Assembly (NCBI RefSeq): GCF_001403615.1
Contig: NZ_LN879454.1
Span: 444,216-508,215 of the forward strand
Source of the DNA: Desnuesiella massiliensis
GTDB taxonomy: Bacteria > Bacillota > Clostridia > Clostridiales > Clostridiaceae
Length of the DNA: 64,000 bases
Direction: 5' to 3'
Below, one piece after another: positions 40,260-49,579 of the stretch (position 1 is the first letter of the stretch; each line of letters opens with the position of its first letter). The translations under genes were made by a program, and so were the position numbers. The notes under the pieces are model-generated. The model saw only the letters and a program-made list of their open reading frames with translations, was not told the origin of the DNA and ran no database searches.

Positions 40260-41071
40260 AAATAGGACACTTTTTTCATAGGAAGGTAGCAGATAATTTT
40301 TACCTTGTTTCTTGTCCAGAGTGGGAAACTGAAAAAGCTCCAGTAGTTTCTTGGATGGTAATAGGGGATGAAAAAGCAGTTCTTATTGATGCAGGTCTTC
40401 CGGTTAGAGGGCTACGAAAATATGCAGAAAAACTGGCAGGAAAACCTGTTGAGTTGCTCTTGACGCATGGTCATTACGACCATGCAGGTGCTTTAGATGA
40501 ATTTGATGAATTTTGGATACATCCTGCAGACGAAATACTTTTACATGGAAACGAGGAAACGCCGGCTACCGCCTACCATGGAATATTGCATCCATTGTAC
40601 TCGGGAGATGTTGTTAATTTAGGAAAACGTAGATTATATGTTTATGGTGCTGAAGGCCATACAAAAGGCAGTTTGTTATTTTATGATGAACAAAGTAGGA
40701 TACTGATTTCCGGAGATAGTATCGGAAGACGTTTCTATTGTCCTAATGTGCATGAGCTTCCAATGAGTAAATTTTTTGATGATTTGCTAAAATTAGAATC
40801 ACTCGGTTTTCAACAAATAGCATCGGCACATGATTTTTTTCTTTTACCAAAGGAACAAATAAATTATCTAATAACAACAATTTGCACTAAGTTGGAAAAT
40901 GCCAATGAGTTATGGAATAATGGTATCCAAGATATGCTAGTAGTTCATGCTGGGGATGGTCCAAGGGATTTGAAATATGTTTCATATTCTATTCCATTGA
41001 AATACAAGGCTGAAGTTCTCAAAGACATCCAGATGTGGAAAGAGCGTACTAATTGGAGGGATAATACTTGA
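40250..41071 (+). CDS. MBL-fold metallohydrolase
   Basis: The 273-residue protein has the metallo-beta-lactamase core: THGHYDH (HxHxDH) near residue 75, GHTKGSLLFYD, GDSIGRRF (metal-bridging Asp) and ASAHDFF (last His). ATG 40250 follows AAGGAGG and overlaps the EIIBC stop. The substrate is unknown; in this operon it may act on a phosphorylated or acylated glycoside, or on a lactone. It is translationally linked to the esterase behind it. Confidence 0.88.
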   Translation: MSIKIGHFFHRKVADNFYLVSCPEWETEKAPVVSWMVIGDEKAVLIDAGLPVRGLRKYAEKLAGKPVELLLTHGHYDHAGALDEFDEFWIHPADEILLHGNEETPATAYHGILHPLYSGDVVNLGKRRLYVYGAEGHTKGSLLFYDEQSRILISGDSIGRRFYCPNVHELPMSKFFDDLLKLESLGFQQIASAHDFFLLPKEQINYLITTICTKLENANELWNNGIQDMLVVHAGDGPRDLKYVSYSIPLKYKAEVLKDIQMWKERTNWRDNT

Positions 41072-41964
41072 TTAATGAAAAAATTATAATAGGTAACAAT
41101 GAACGTACAACATTAACAACATATATTTTAGATAATGTCCATGCGACACAAAAAAGGCCGATAATTCTAGTTTGCCCTGGAGGAGGATTTTTGGATTGTA
41201 GTCCATATGAAGGTGAGAGTGTTGCAATAAGAATGAATGCTGCGGGTTATCATGCAGCAGTTTTGGTGTATTCAACAGCGGCAACGGCTGGAGAAAATTC
41301 TGCATATCCGAAGCCTCTATATGATTTAGCAGAAGCCATTAGTATAGTAAGAAATAATGTTAAGGAATGGAATATAGATGAAAATAAAGTAGTTATTCTA
41401 GGTTTTTCAGCTGGGGCATATCTTTGTGGATTATACGGGAGTTACTGGAATAAACCTCTTTTACGTGGAAAGGGAAAGTCGGAGGAACTTAAACCAAATG
41501 CGGTAGTACTATGTTATCCATTGTTAGATCTTGAACTTAATATTTCTGAGATACAAGAAAAAGTTGATAAAGAAGTAAATATGAAAAATATAACAGGGAC
41601 TACAGAAAAAAGGATAGATATAGCAACGTTTTGGGATATGTCGCGAAAAGCGCAATTCGGAAATAATCATCCTTCAGAAGACGAGATAAAGACTTACAAT
41701 CCGATATTGCATATTAATGAATATACACCACCTACCTTTTTGTGGCACACTTTTACAGATGAAGCGGTATCACCATTGCACAGTATTCGTTATGCAGAAA
41801 AACTTTGCCAAATGAACATCCAATGTGAACTACATATTTATTCTAATGGAGACCATGGATTATCATTGGCAGATAAAACAAGTGCAAAAAAAGAATCGCA
41901 GATTAATTCACATGTAGCAAGCTGGTCAGAACTGGCGATTGAATGGATTGAGGCACTGGGCTAA
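41068..41964 (+). CDS. Alpha/beta-hydrolase esterase (acetylesterase-like)
   Basis: The 298-residue protein shows oxyanion PGGGFLDCSPYEGES near residue 32, nucleophile LGFSAGAYL (GxSxG) near 109, Asp in FTDEAVSP and His in GDHGLSLA. This is the BD-FAE/acetyl-xylan-esterase-like branch. The start is TTG 41068, seven bases after GGAGGG, overlapping the previous TGA. There is no signal peptide, so it works on an imported substrate, perhaps an acylated rhamnoside. Confidence 0.85.
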   Translation: MINEKIIIGNNERTTLTTYILDNVHATQKRPIILVCPGGGFLDCSPYEGESVAIRMNAAGYHAAVLVYSTAATAGENSAYPKPLYDLAEAISIVRNNVKEWNIDENKVVILGFSAGAYLCGLYGSYWNKPLLRGKGKSEELKPNAVVLCYPLLDLELNISEIQEKVDKEVNMKNITGTTEKRIDIATFWDMSRKAQFGNNHPSEDEIKTYNPILHINEYTPPTFLWHTFTDEAVSPLHSIRYAEKLCQMNIQCELHIYSNGDHGLSLADKTSAKKESQINSHVASWSELAIEWIEALG

Positions 41965-42072
41965 AAGAATGAGGGGAATTAAAGAAAATTTTACCCTATT
42001 AGTATAGATACTGAATTCTACGTAACTTGTTCTTTCAGCTCTAGCAAGTCTTGTAATTTGTGCAGTATTAAA

Positions 42073-42137
42073 TTTGGTTAGTGTATAAGCTTTGTTCTTA
42101 TATGATAGTAAGTTACAAAAATGTTATGATTTACTTA
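42073..42137 (+). promoter_or_regulatory. Conserved regulatory element upstream of the rhamnosidase gene
   Basis: TTTGGTTAGT, TTTGTT and AAAAATGTTATGATTT match the element upstream of the PTS gene (38772-38838). The distance between the TTTGGT and AAAATGTTAT blocks is 45 bases here and 47 there. Confidence 0.5.
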
Positions 42138-42168
42138 TATTAAAGTCTTAGCGTAAGGAAGGTGGATT

Positions 42169-44811
42169 ATGAAAAGGCTAGAAGAAGTTTTAGATAATAA
42201 AGCTAAAAATTATATAATGCCTTTTTTCTGGCAACATGCTGAAAATGAAGAGATTCTTAAGGATTATATGAAGAATATAGATGAGGCTGGAATTAAGGCT
42301 GTTTGCATAGAATCGAGGCCTCACCCTGATTTTGTAGGTCCCTTATGGTGGAGGGATATGGATATCATAATGGATGAGGCGAGAAAACGCAGCATGAAGG
42401 TTTGGGTTTTAGATGACAGTCACTTTCCAACAGGATATGCTGCGGGAAGGATAAAAGAAAAATATCCAGAACTTAAAAAGTGGTATATAAATGTTCATCG
42501 TATGGATTTTGCAGGACCATTAAAAGATTCTTCTTTTATAGTGAAATATTTCTCAGGACGTGCAGCATTAAGCCTGGAATACGAAGCAGAAGAAGAAGAC
42601 AAGGTTTTAGGAGTAATAGCCGCAAAAATATCAGATGATGAGACAGGAGCAATTGATGAAAAAACTCTTATAGATGTTTCTAAATATGTACAAGATGGTA
42701 TGCTTTACTGGGACTTGCCAGAAGGACATTGGAGCATATTTATTGTTTTCCAGACACGCAGCGGAGGAGAAGAGCAGACTAAGGAGTATTTAAATCCTCT
42801 TGTGCCTGAAGCAACAAGAGTTTTAATAGATACTGTTTATGAAGCTCACTATAATAGATACAAAGATTACTTTGGAAAGACTCTTGCAGGATTTTTCTCT
42901 GATGAGCCTAGGTTTGGGAACATAAAGGGTTTTGAGGGTGCTATAGGAAAGACTAAAATGGTACTTCCTTGGAGAAATGATATGCTGCAGATACTGCAGC
43001 ATGAAATAAGTGAAGATATCCTAATCTATTTGCCGCTTCTATTTACAGAGGGAGGAGAAAAAACTCATTCAGTTAGATATGCTTATATGAATGTCCTAAG
43101 CAAACTTTACGGCAAAAACTTTACTGATCAGATAGGAGATTGGTGTAGGGAGCACGGGGTTGAGTACATAGGGCATGTAATTGAAGATAATGGCTCTCAC
43201 AGCAGGCTTGGTTATGGACCTGGACATTTCTTTAGAGCACTTAATGGTCAAGATATGTCCGGTATTGATGTTATCGGAGGACAAATCGTACCCGGAATGG
43301 ACTTTAAACACAGGGGTTTTACTGCAGCAGGCTGGGATGGAGAATTCTTTCATTACGGACTTGGTAAGCTTGGAGCATCGCTTGGTCATATAGACCCTAA
43401 GAAAAAGGGAAGGACTATGTGCGAGCTCTTTGGCGCCTATGGCTGGGTTGAAGGTTTAAAGTTTATGAAGTGGCTTACAGATCATCTCCTTGTAAGAGGT
43501 GTAAATAATTTTGTACCACATGCGTTTTCACCAAAGGCATTTCCGGACTGGGATTGTCCACCGCATTTTTATGCGGGAGGCAATGATCCTCAATTTAAAT
43601 ACATGAAGACATGGTCTGATTATACAAACAGAATAAGCCATCTGCTTTCAGACGGAAACCATGTAGCCACTGTTGCTGTACTTTATCATGCAGAGGCAGA
43701 ATGGTCAGGAGAATATATTCCATTTGAAAAGGCAGTAAAAAAATTGATTCAGAATCAAATCGACTGCGACGTTATTCCTGCTGATATTTTCAAAGAAGGT
43801 TTAGAGGTAAAAGATAATAATTTAACAGTAAACAATGAAAGCTTCAAATGTCTTGTAATTCCTTATGCAGAGGCACTGCCGAAATACTTCTTGGAAAGCA
43901 TAGCTGAGTGTATGGAAAAAGGACTTAAGGTTATTTTTATTAGTAGTCTTCCGAAAAGAGCCAGCGAATGCGTTGATGCTCAAAAGTTAATTAACACTCT
44001 AGGGGAAAGTGAAAACTGCGTGATAGCAGAACTTAATATTTTAGCAGAGAAGATAAAGAATTTTAGCTTCAACGAAATTACTTTAGATAGTTTTGAGCCT
44101 TATGTAACTTATTATCACTACAAGCAAAATGATGCAGATATATTTATGTTCTTTAACGAGCATCCTTATGAAAGCGTAGATACCAAGGTATATATTCCAT
44201 TAAAGAAGAGGGCAGTATACTATGATGCTTTTGAAAATAAGATAAAGAAATGTAGCGCGAAATCAAATGGCGATGGAGTTGAATTATCTCTTAGCTTAAC
44301 CGCTTATGAGTCAAAAATAATAATATTTGATAGTGAGGATTCAGAAAATTTTGCTGTAGATAACATGGAGGACTTGAAGGAAGTTCAAAAGCTTAATATA
44401 TCAGGGGAATGGAAAGTGTCCATGACTACAGCATTGGAATACCCGAATTTTGAAGAGAAAATAGAGCATAGGGAGTTAGTGAACCTGGCTAAACCTAACT
44501 TATATCCACATTTTTCTGGAACTTTTAGATATGAAATTAATTTTGAGGCAAAAGAAGCAGCAGAAAAAGCATTGCTGGATTTAGGAAGGGTATACGAAGT
44601 AGCTGAAGTTTGGCTAAATGGCAAAAGCATTGGTGTTAGAATATGTCCTCCATATAAGTTCGATATATCGGGTGATCTTCAAAAGGGTACAAATAGCCTA
44701 ATAGTAGAGGTTACAAATACATTAGTTAAGGCTCATCAGGATGCTTTTTCTCAATTTGCTGTTCAGGAGCCTACAGGATTATTAGGACCGGTAAATATAT
44801 CATTATACTAA
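42169..44811 (+). CDS. GH106-like alpha-L-rhamnosidase (predicted)
   Basis: The 880-residue protein begins with a glycosidase-type domain (KAVCIESRPHPDFVGPLWW; VWVLDDSHFPTGYAAGRI; FFSDEPRFGN; EYIGHVIEDNGSHSRLGYG) and ends in a jelly-roll sugar-binding domain (LGRVYEVAEVWLNGKSIGV; LIVEVTNTLV), the layout of GH106-type proteins. With rhaABD next door, alpha-L-rhamnosidase is the best guess; catalytic residues were not confirmed. No signal peptide is present, so it acts in the cytosol after import. ATG 42169 follows AAGGAAGGTGG. It probably has its own promoter. Confidence 0.65.
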   Translation: MKRLEEVLDNKAKNYIMPFFWQHAENEEILKDYMKNIDEAGIKAVCIESRPHPDFVGPLWWRDMDIIMDEARKRSMKVWVLDDSHFPTGYAAGRIKEKYPELKKWYINVHRMDFAGPLKDSSFIVKYFSGRAALSLEYEAEEEDKVLGVIAAKISDDETGAIDEKTLIDVSKYVQDGMLYWDLPEGHWSIFIVFQTRSGGEEQTKEYLNPLVPEATRVLIDTVYEAHYNRYKDYFGKTLAGFFSDEPRFGNIKGFEGAIGKTKMVLPWRNDMLQILQHEISEDILIYLPLLFTEGGEKTHSVRYAYMNVLSKLYGKNFTDQIGDWCREHGVEYIGHVIEDNGSHSRLGYGPGHFFRALNGQDMSGIDVIGGQIVPGMDFKHRGFTAAGWDGEFFHYGLGKLGASLGHIDPKKKGRTMCELFGAYGWVEGLKFMKWLTDHLLVRGVNNFVPHAFSPKAFPDWDCPPHFYAGGNDPQFKYMKTWSDYTNRISHLLSDGNHVATVAVLYHAEAEWSGEYIPFEKAVKKLIQNQIDCDVIPADIFKEGLEVKDNNLTVNNESFKCLVIPYAEALPKYFLESIAECMEKGLKVIFISSLPKRASECVDAQKLINTLGESENCVIAELNILAEKIKNFSFNEITLDSFEPYVTYYHYKQNDADIFMFFNEHPYESVDTKVYIPLKKRAVYYDAFENKIKKCSAKSNGDGVELSLSLTAYESKIIIFDSEDSENFAVDNMEDLKEVQKLNISGEWKVSMTTALEYPNFEEKIEHRELVNLAKPNLYPHFSGTFRYEINFEAKEAAEKALLDLGRVYEVAEVWLNGKSIGVRICPPYKFDISGDLQKGTNSLIVEVTNTLVKAHQDAFSQFAVQEPTGLLGPVNISLY

Positions 44812-44943
44812 TAATAAAAATAATAGAAATGAGGGTCAATAATACCTAAATAGTACAATAATAGAGCTTTGCAATCTCATAAAGGATTTGCAAAGCGAAG
44901 AAGAAAGTAAAAGTTATATGCCCATTGTGTAACCAATTAAATA

Positions 44944-44973
44944 AAAATAGGATGCTGGCAGCATCCTATTTTT
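44944..44973. terminator. Bidirectional intrinsic terminator
   Basis: AAAATAGGATGCT pairs perfectly with AGCATCCTATTTT around GGC. It separates the rhamnosidase gene from the convergent Uma2 gene. Confidence 0.85.
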
Positions 44974-44998
44974 GTCATATCAAGTTCATGGATCAGTA

Positions 44999-45562
44999 TT
45001 AATTAAATAAATATTCTAAATTTATAGTGAACCCCTCTAAGAAGGAAGATTCTATTATACCCTTGCCAACCTTTATATCGGCTTGCTCATATAAACCTTC
45101 TGAATTTAACACATATATAGTAATAGCATCTTTCATGGGGTTAACTATCCAATATTCCTTAACTCCATATTGCATATATAAGTTCAATTTAGTAATTAAA
45201 TCGTGAGACTGATTAGAAGGGCTTAAAATCTCTATTATTAGAGAAGGTACTCCAACATAATTATTTTCTGTAAAGCCTTCTTTATCACAAATCACACTTA
45301 AGTCTGGTATAACTATTCTTTTACCCTCTATTCCTTCTCTTTTTAGCTCTATATCATAGGGGGCTTGAAACACTTCACAAGGTTTTCCTTCGAGAAAAAT
45401 CATGAGCTTAGTATTGAGTTTACCAGAAATCCTTTGATGCTTTGTAGAAGGTGAGGGGGCCATTAAAATAACTCCATCTAAATATTCTATTAAGAAGTCA
45501 CTAGACTCTTTTATTTTTATATACTCTTCAAAGGAAACATAAGATTTATGAGCTAAATTCAT
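44999..45562 (-). CDS. Uma2-family (DUF820) putative endonuclease
   Basis: The 187-residue protein has the Uma2 pattern: SFEEYIKIKESSDFLIEYLDG with MAPSPSTKHQRI, the PD-(D/E)XK-like residues in IVIPDLSVICD, and SLIIEILSPSN. Such proteins are numerous and poorly understood. ATG 45562 follows AAGGAGTGG. It stands alone. Confidence 0.88.
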   Translation of the reverse strand: MNLAHKSYVSFEEYIKIKESSDFLIEYLDGVILMAPSPSTKHQRISGKLNTKLMIFLEGKPCEVFQAPYDIELKREGIEGKRIVIPDLSVICDKEGFTENNYVGVPSLIIEILSPSNQSHDLITKLNLYMQYGVKEYWIVNPMKDAITIYVLNSEGLYEQADIKVGKGIIESSFLEGFTINLEYLFN

Positions 45563-45694
45563 AGAACCACTCCTTATGCTATGATATTTAATTAATAACC
45601 ATATTATATCATAAATTTTAATTTCTATAGCATTCTAAGGAACATTATCAGAAAACATATTATAGAGATAATGACAAAAAAGTATCCTAAGTAT

Positions 45695-45853
45695 TCAAAC
45701 TCTATTCAAAAAAGCTTTGTCATAAACTACAGTACCTGTAATTTCATCAAGGCTTCTATTTTCAAGCTCTAACGCCATAAAGATTTCATCTGCTACATCA
45801 AAAGGAGCCTTAATTACCCAGATGCTTGCAGGTTTAAATCTAAATCGCTGCAT
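45695..45853 (-). CDS. 52-residue ORF, possible gene remnant
   Basis: The frame from ATG 45853 to TGA 45695 encodes a product beginning MQRFRFKPASIWVIKAPFDV and continuing with protein-like composition (ADEIFMALELENRSLDEITG). No ribosome site precedes the ATG, so it may be the leftover of a decayed gene. I do not recognise it. The remainder of 45563-45918 is AT-rich spacer; TTTCTATAGCATTCTAAGG at about 45622 is similar to a stretch near 57185. Confidence 0.35.
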   Translation of the reverse strand: MQRFRFKPASIWVIKAPFDVADEIFMALELENRSLDEITGTVVYDKAFLNRV

Positions 45854-45918
45854 AAAAAAATGCTAATATCTAAATATTTTAGACTTATAATTAATAAATA
45901 ATTTGAGAATATTGTTTA

Positions 45919-46434
45919 TTAATCATATCCTCCCTTTGCTTTAGGTAATTTCTTGACTTCTTCCTTGCTCTCTATTATTTCCTGAATCTTTTTAAAAAGT
46001 CCTCTCAATTGAACAGCCTCTTTTGATGGAGATGCATTTTCATCTTCCCAAGATATGTTTTTTTCTATACCATCTGCAATTATTTTTATATAATAAGTAT
46101 AGAATGGTGTTTTTATTGCGTTATTTTCTGGGTGAAAATTTTTAGAGTAATCTAAAATATTAATATTTCTCATTTCTGAATAAATAGTATTCATTTCCTC
46201 GTCAGATAGCTTTAAATTCGTACTAATTGATGGTTCTGCAACCATGTCTTTAGTATACGTCCCTTTTATAGTATCTAATTGATTTCTAGAACCTACCCCG
46301 TAACTAAAGACAAAATTGAAATCTTTTGGCTTTGCTGAAGGTAATTTATTTTTTGTACTTGTTAGGTTACAGACTACAAGTAAAGCACCAATTAGAAAGA
46401 GACATAAATACATAACTTTTTTGGGTAACCTCAT
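45919..46434 (-). CDS. Exported or membrane-anchored protein of unknown function
   Basis: The 171-residue protein has an N-terminal hydrophobic segment (VMYLCLFLIGALLVVCNL), possibly a lipoprotein signal with Cys about residue 22, then a soluble domain with FVFSYGVGSRNQLDTIKGTY and a Lys-rich C-terminus. ATG 46434 follows AGGGGGAA. It starts a 6.6-kb group of minus-strand genes for small exported proteins (to 52515). Confidence 0.75.
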   Translation of the reverse strand: MRLPKKVMYLCLFLIGALLVVCNLTSTKNKLPSAKPKDFNFVFSYGVGSRNQLDTIKGTYTKDMVAEPSISTNLKLSDEEMNTIYSEMRNINILDYSKNFHPENNAIKTPFYTYYIKIIADGIEKNISWEDENASPSKEAVQLRGLFKKIQEIIESKEEVKKLPKAKGGYD

Positions 46435-46529
46435 ATTAAATTCCCCCTTGTACTTTTATAATTTAATACGAAGCAAGGTACATAAAGTCATAATATCCTG
46501 TAATTGCCTATCTAAAGGTTATAAAATGA

Positions 46530-46964
46530 TTATCTTAAGAAAGTTGATAAAATATAATTATCTAGTTCCTTGCAGGCCTCTATATCTATTATTGATTTCT
46601 CTGGTTTTATAATTTTTTTTAATATGCTGTTAATTTGTCGAATTTCATCAGTAGATAAATTTTCATTTGAATGAATTAAGAGCTGCAACTTGTAGAATGC
46701 ATCTGATACAATTTCATTTCTTTTGTAAGATGAAAAGGCAAGCGAAAGATATGTTAAATTCATCTGCCCTTCAAGCGTATTTTTATCTAATTTATCTATC
46801 TCTTCAAGATAATTTACAAGTGTTTGAATTTGTGCTTTAGTTTCCTTATCTATACTATTTTGCTTATCCTTGAAGCTACGAATTTGACCATACTGATGGA
46901 AATTAATAAATAAAGAAGTGATTAATATTATTACCAAGAACCAAACTGATACTTTTTTAAGCAA
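46530..46964 (-). CDS. Small membrane-anchored protein of unknown function
   Basis: The 144-residue protein has one N-terminal helix (VSVWFLVIILITSLFINF) followed by a helical, charged exterior with a short coiled-coil stretch (IDKETKAQIQTLVNYLEEID). The start is TTG 46964, seven bases after AAGGAGG. No family is recognised. Confidence 0.75.
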   Translation of the reverse strand: MLKKVSVWFLVIILITSLFINFHQYGQIRSFKDKQNSIDKETKAQIQTLVNYLEEIDKLDKNTLEGQMNLTYLSLAFSSYKRNEIVSDAFYKLQLLIHSNENLSTDEIRQINSILKKIIKPEKSIIDIEACKELDNYILSTFLR

Positions 46965-47014
46965 TTTGACCCTCCTTTACAAATTGAATGCGTTGAAAAG
47001 GTACTTATAATAAT

Positions 47015-47500
47015 TTGTTTTATCCTACTAATCTGTACTACCTTTAATTATTTCATTAAAAGTACCCTTCCATGATTTTATGCTGATAGCATCATAGTTA
47101 TCGTAGTCAATTTCCATAGAGGCTATCTCCTCCGGTTTAATAAAACAACTAAAAGCCAAATTTCCTTCTCTTGTTCCAGTAATATTAATAATGCCTTCAT
47201 TAATGATTTCCTTAATCATTTTGATTACTTCATCATAATCATCCTCATGACTATCTCTATATCCAAAATGACAATGAAAATAGTCAAATCCTACTGTTGT
47301 CTCATCACCATAGGTTGAAATCCACAAATTGATCCCTGCATCAGATGGGCAAGGAATATTTATATAAACATAGGTTTCATCTCTCTCGTCACTATATTTT
47401 TTGAATTTTACATATTGCTTATATTCAGGAATTTTAATTAAGATACTATCTAAAAATCCTTTAGAATAATCATCTAATTGCTTGTACTCCATTGAAAAGG
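47015..47500. repeat. Direct duplication, copy 1 (about 485 bp)
   Basis: The gene at 47028-47492 and a few flanking bases are repeated at 49580-50068 with high nucleotide identity (long exact runs such as the region around 47090-47200). Similarity ends shortly outside the coding region. Confidence 0.85.
47028..47492 (-). CDS. Unknown small cytosolic protein, duplicated (copy 1)
   Basis: The 154-residue acidic protein (MEYKQLDDYSKGFLDSIL...) is nearly identical to the product of 49595-50059. Landmarks are INIPCPSDAG, FDYFHCHFGY and FIKPEEIASMEIDYDNYDAI. It has no signal peptide, unlike its neighbours. The size, acidity and duplication recall immunity proteins of polymorphic toxins, but no toxin is seen. 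ATG 47492 follows AAGGGG. I do not recognise the family. Confidence 0.75.
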   Translation of the reverse strand: MEYKQLDDYSKGFLDSILIKIPEYKQYVKFKKYSDERDETYVYINIPCPSDAGINLWISTYGDETTVGFDYFHCHFGYRDSHEDDYDEVIKMIKEIINEGIINITGTREGNLAFSCFIKPEEIASMEIDYDNYDAISIKSWKGTFNEIIKGSTD

Positions 47501-47547
47501 CCCCTTGCACGGATTATGCTAAAATTTTATACTCAAGACGTTCCTAA

Positions 47548-47571
47548 GACGAGTAGACTGAGAGATGCCTT
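47548..47571. repeat. GACGAGTAGACTGA repeat fragment
   Basis: GACGAGTAGACTGAGAGATG is related to the palindromic element at 63890-63943, shortened in the middle. The rest of 47493-47874 holds no gene; a weak hairpin GATGC/GCATC with a T-rich tail near 47754-47782 may end the following minus-strand gene. Confidence 0.4.
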
Positions 47572-47874
47572 CGCTCTGTTTTCTCAAGCTAAGGTGACTT
47601 GAGTGCTTTATAAGATATTGGGATATGCTTGTTTGTGATCTTAATCAAGGATTATTATATTCATCTCTTTTTTTCTGGTTTTAAAATCGTTACTTTTTAT
47701 TAAACTCACTCTATGTATTTTGTCATATTTTACAATTGAGACGTTAAATAATAAAAGGATGCTCTAATTTAGGCATCATTTGGTATCTTTTATGTCATCA
47801 TATTGCCATAATAACGTAAATACTCATTCAATGATTTGAATGGATCATACTAAGAATTATCAGTTTAATCATTA

Positions 47875-48498
47875 TCACAATAATCGCTTTTTTATTTTAC
47901 TTTTTAGCATCCAAATAAGTCCTAGAAGTACAACAATCACTCCTGAAATCAACAATATGAACTTAAGATTATAATTATTATTCGCGTAGGATTGAACTGA
48001 TGATGCATTAGTGCCTACTTCAATTTTATTATTCAATCTGTTTTGCTCTGATTTTTCATATACACCTGTGTTGATATACTCCTCAAACCGTTCATCCATA
48101 CTCCGACCTTCCATATTCATGCTAATGTTTGTAGTATGATTTAAAAGCTTTAAAGTTTTGGGGTCAGTTGATGTTGTTTTAAAGCTATAATACGACTTAT
48201 CATCTCGAATGGTGATTATACAACTATCATTTACCTTAGGTTTGTTATCTTTACTACCATTAAACTCAAGGTAGGGTAAACTTAGTGTCTGATTTTCTAA
48301 AATCTCTCCTTTCAATTTATGGATAACTCTTATAGTAGTTGTTTCTTTATTTACATCCGTAACAGTGGCAGTAAATATTTTTACACTATTATCCCCTAAC
48401 AAACTTTCAGGCAAATCACCTGCGTAAGCTACTGTAGTAAATATTATTAGTATAAACACCATCACAATGAACGTTTTAGGAATAAGAATTTTCCGCAT
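47875..48498 (-). CDS. Exported protein with C-terminal membrane anchor
   Basis: The 207-residue protein has a signal peptide (FIVMVFILIIFTTVAYAGDLP, likely cut after AYA), a domain with VKIFTATVTDVNKETTTIRV and LKGEILENQTLSLPY that resembles an OB-like fold, and a C-terminal helix (FILLISGVIVVLLGLIWML) followed by a Lys/Arg tail. It should be anchored in the membrane with the domain outside. ATG 48498 follows AAGGAGCG. Confidence 0.78.
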   Translation of the reverse strand: MRKILIPKTFIVMVFILIIFTTVAYAGDLPESLLGDNSVKIFTATVTDVNKETTTIRVIHKLKGEILENQTLSLPYLEFNGSKDNKPKVNDSCIITIRDDKSYYSFKTTSTDPKTLKLLNHTTNISMNMEGRSMDERFEEYINTGVYEKSEQNRLNNKIEVGTNASSVQSYANNNYNLKFILLISGVIVVLLGLIWMLKSKIKKRLL

Positions 48499-48567
48499 AA
48501 TTACTCGCTCCTTTTCGATATTTCGCCCTATTCTACAAGTGTGAATTTAATCAGCAAGAACTCTTAC

Positions 48568-49068
48568 TTAATTCTCTATATCTTCCTTAACTCTATTCTT
48601 TATAACCTCTTTAAGTTGTGCCATACGCTCATTAGAAATATTTGAAATTAAATCAATAGCATTTTGGGGAAATAATTTCTTTATACTTTTACCATATTCT
48701 TCTCCATCCTTTGGGGATTTATGACTTTTAATTTTTATTCCCGTCTCTCCAGTCTTAACATATAGAACTACGGGTGAGGATACTCCATTTGTCATGATCA
48801 CGTCGCTGCCATCTTTTATACATTCCTCCTTTAGCATCCAGACATATATCTTATCATTATCTGTACCTAATAGGATAAATGCACTGTACATTTTTCCACT
48901 TTTGGTTGAACTAATATCATTTGTTTTTGTATCGAGATATTGTTGAATTATTTTCTCATCTTCCTTAGTGATGTTTAAAGAATTAGATGAATTTTTTATT
49001 GTTGACTTACACCCACCTGGAATAAGTATAATTGACATTAAAAAAATCAGTATACTCCACTTTTTCAT
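48568..49068 (-). CDS. Lipoprotein of unknown function
   Basis: The 166-residue protein has a lipoprotein signal with lipobox IPGGC (Cys about residue 20), then a domain with KMYSAFILLGTDNDKIYVWM and a charged helical C-terminus. ATG 49068 follows GAGAGGAAG. Neighbours on the same strand are also small exported proteins. Confidence 0.78.
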   Translation of the reverse strand: MKKWSILIFLMSIILIPGGCKSTIKNSSNSLNITKEDEKIIQQYLDTKTNDISSTKSGKMYSAFILLGTDNDKIYVWMLKEECIKDGSDVIMTNGVSSPVVLYVKTGETGIKIKSHKSPKDGEEYGKSIKKLFPQNAIDLISNISNERMAQLKEVIKNRVKEDIEN

Positions 49069-49181
49069 TTTCTTCCTCTCAAGATAAATTTTCTATATCC
49101 AACATTGTAAATTTATAATTGATTAATAATATGTGAAGAATGTGTCTTAACTGCAAATACGGATTGGGCTCATAATCTATA

Positions 49182-49547
49182 TCAAACATGCAGAGGTACA
49201 TTCTCAAGAAACCGCCTTTCAACATTTGCTTTTTCTATTCCGTATTCAATCATTTCGTTCCATGTACTGTCTTTTTGTGGAGAAAGCTTGAACACTTTTC
49301 CTTTTAGTGTGACATATAACTGGTTATCAGAAAAAGCGTGAATATACCATGTTAGCTTTATTTCATTTGAAAGGAAGTCTAATATGGGTTCAATTTTTTC
49401 ATCAGGCACATGATATTCATTCGTATGCCAAACAGGTTCAATGTCTTCTGGTACATTCTCAATTCTCTGTGAAAAGAAGAATGGTATTAATTTGTCAAGA
49501 GCTTGTTTATGCTCTAAGCTTTCTTCGATTACTCCTAATCTAAACAT
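49182..49547 (-). CDS. Unknown small cytosolic protein
   Basis: The 121-residue protein starts MFRLGVIEESLEHKQALDKL and contains EDIEPVWHTNEYHVPDEKI and IKLTWYIHAFSDNQLYVTLK. There is no signal peptide. It resembles small immunity-type proteins in size and composition only. ATG 49547 follows GAGGTG. It lies next to the second copy of the duplicated gene. Confidence 0.7.
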   Translation of the reverse strand: MFRLGVIEESLEHKQALDKLIPFFFSQRIENVPEDIEPVWHTNEYHVPDEKIEPILDFLSNEIKLTWYIHAFSDNQLYVTLKGKVFKLSPQKDSTWNEMIEYGIEKANVERRFLENVPLHV

Positions 49548-49579
49548 GTTTTACACCTCACATAATATGAATAGTCTTT

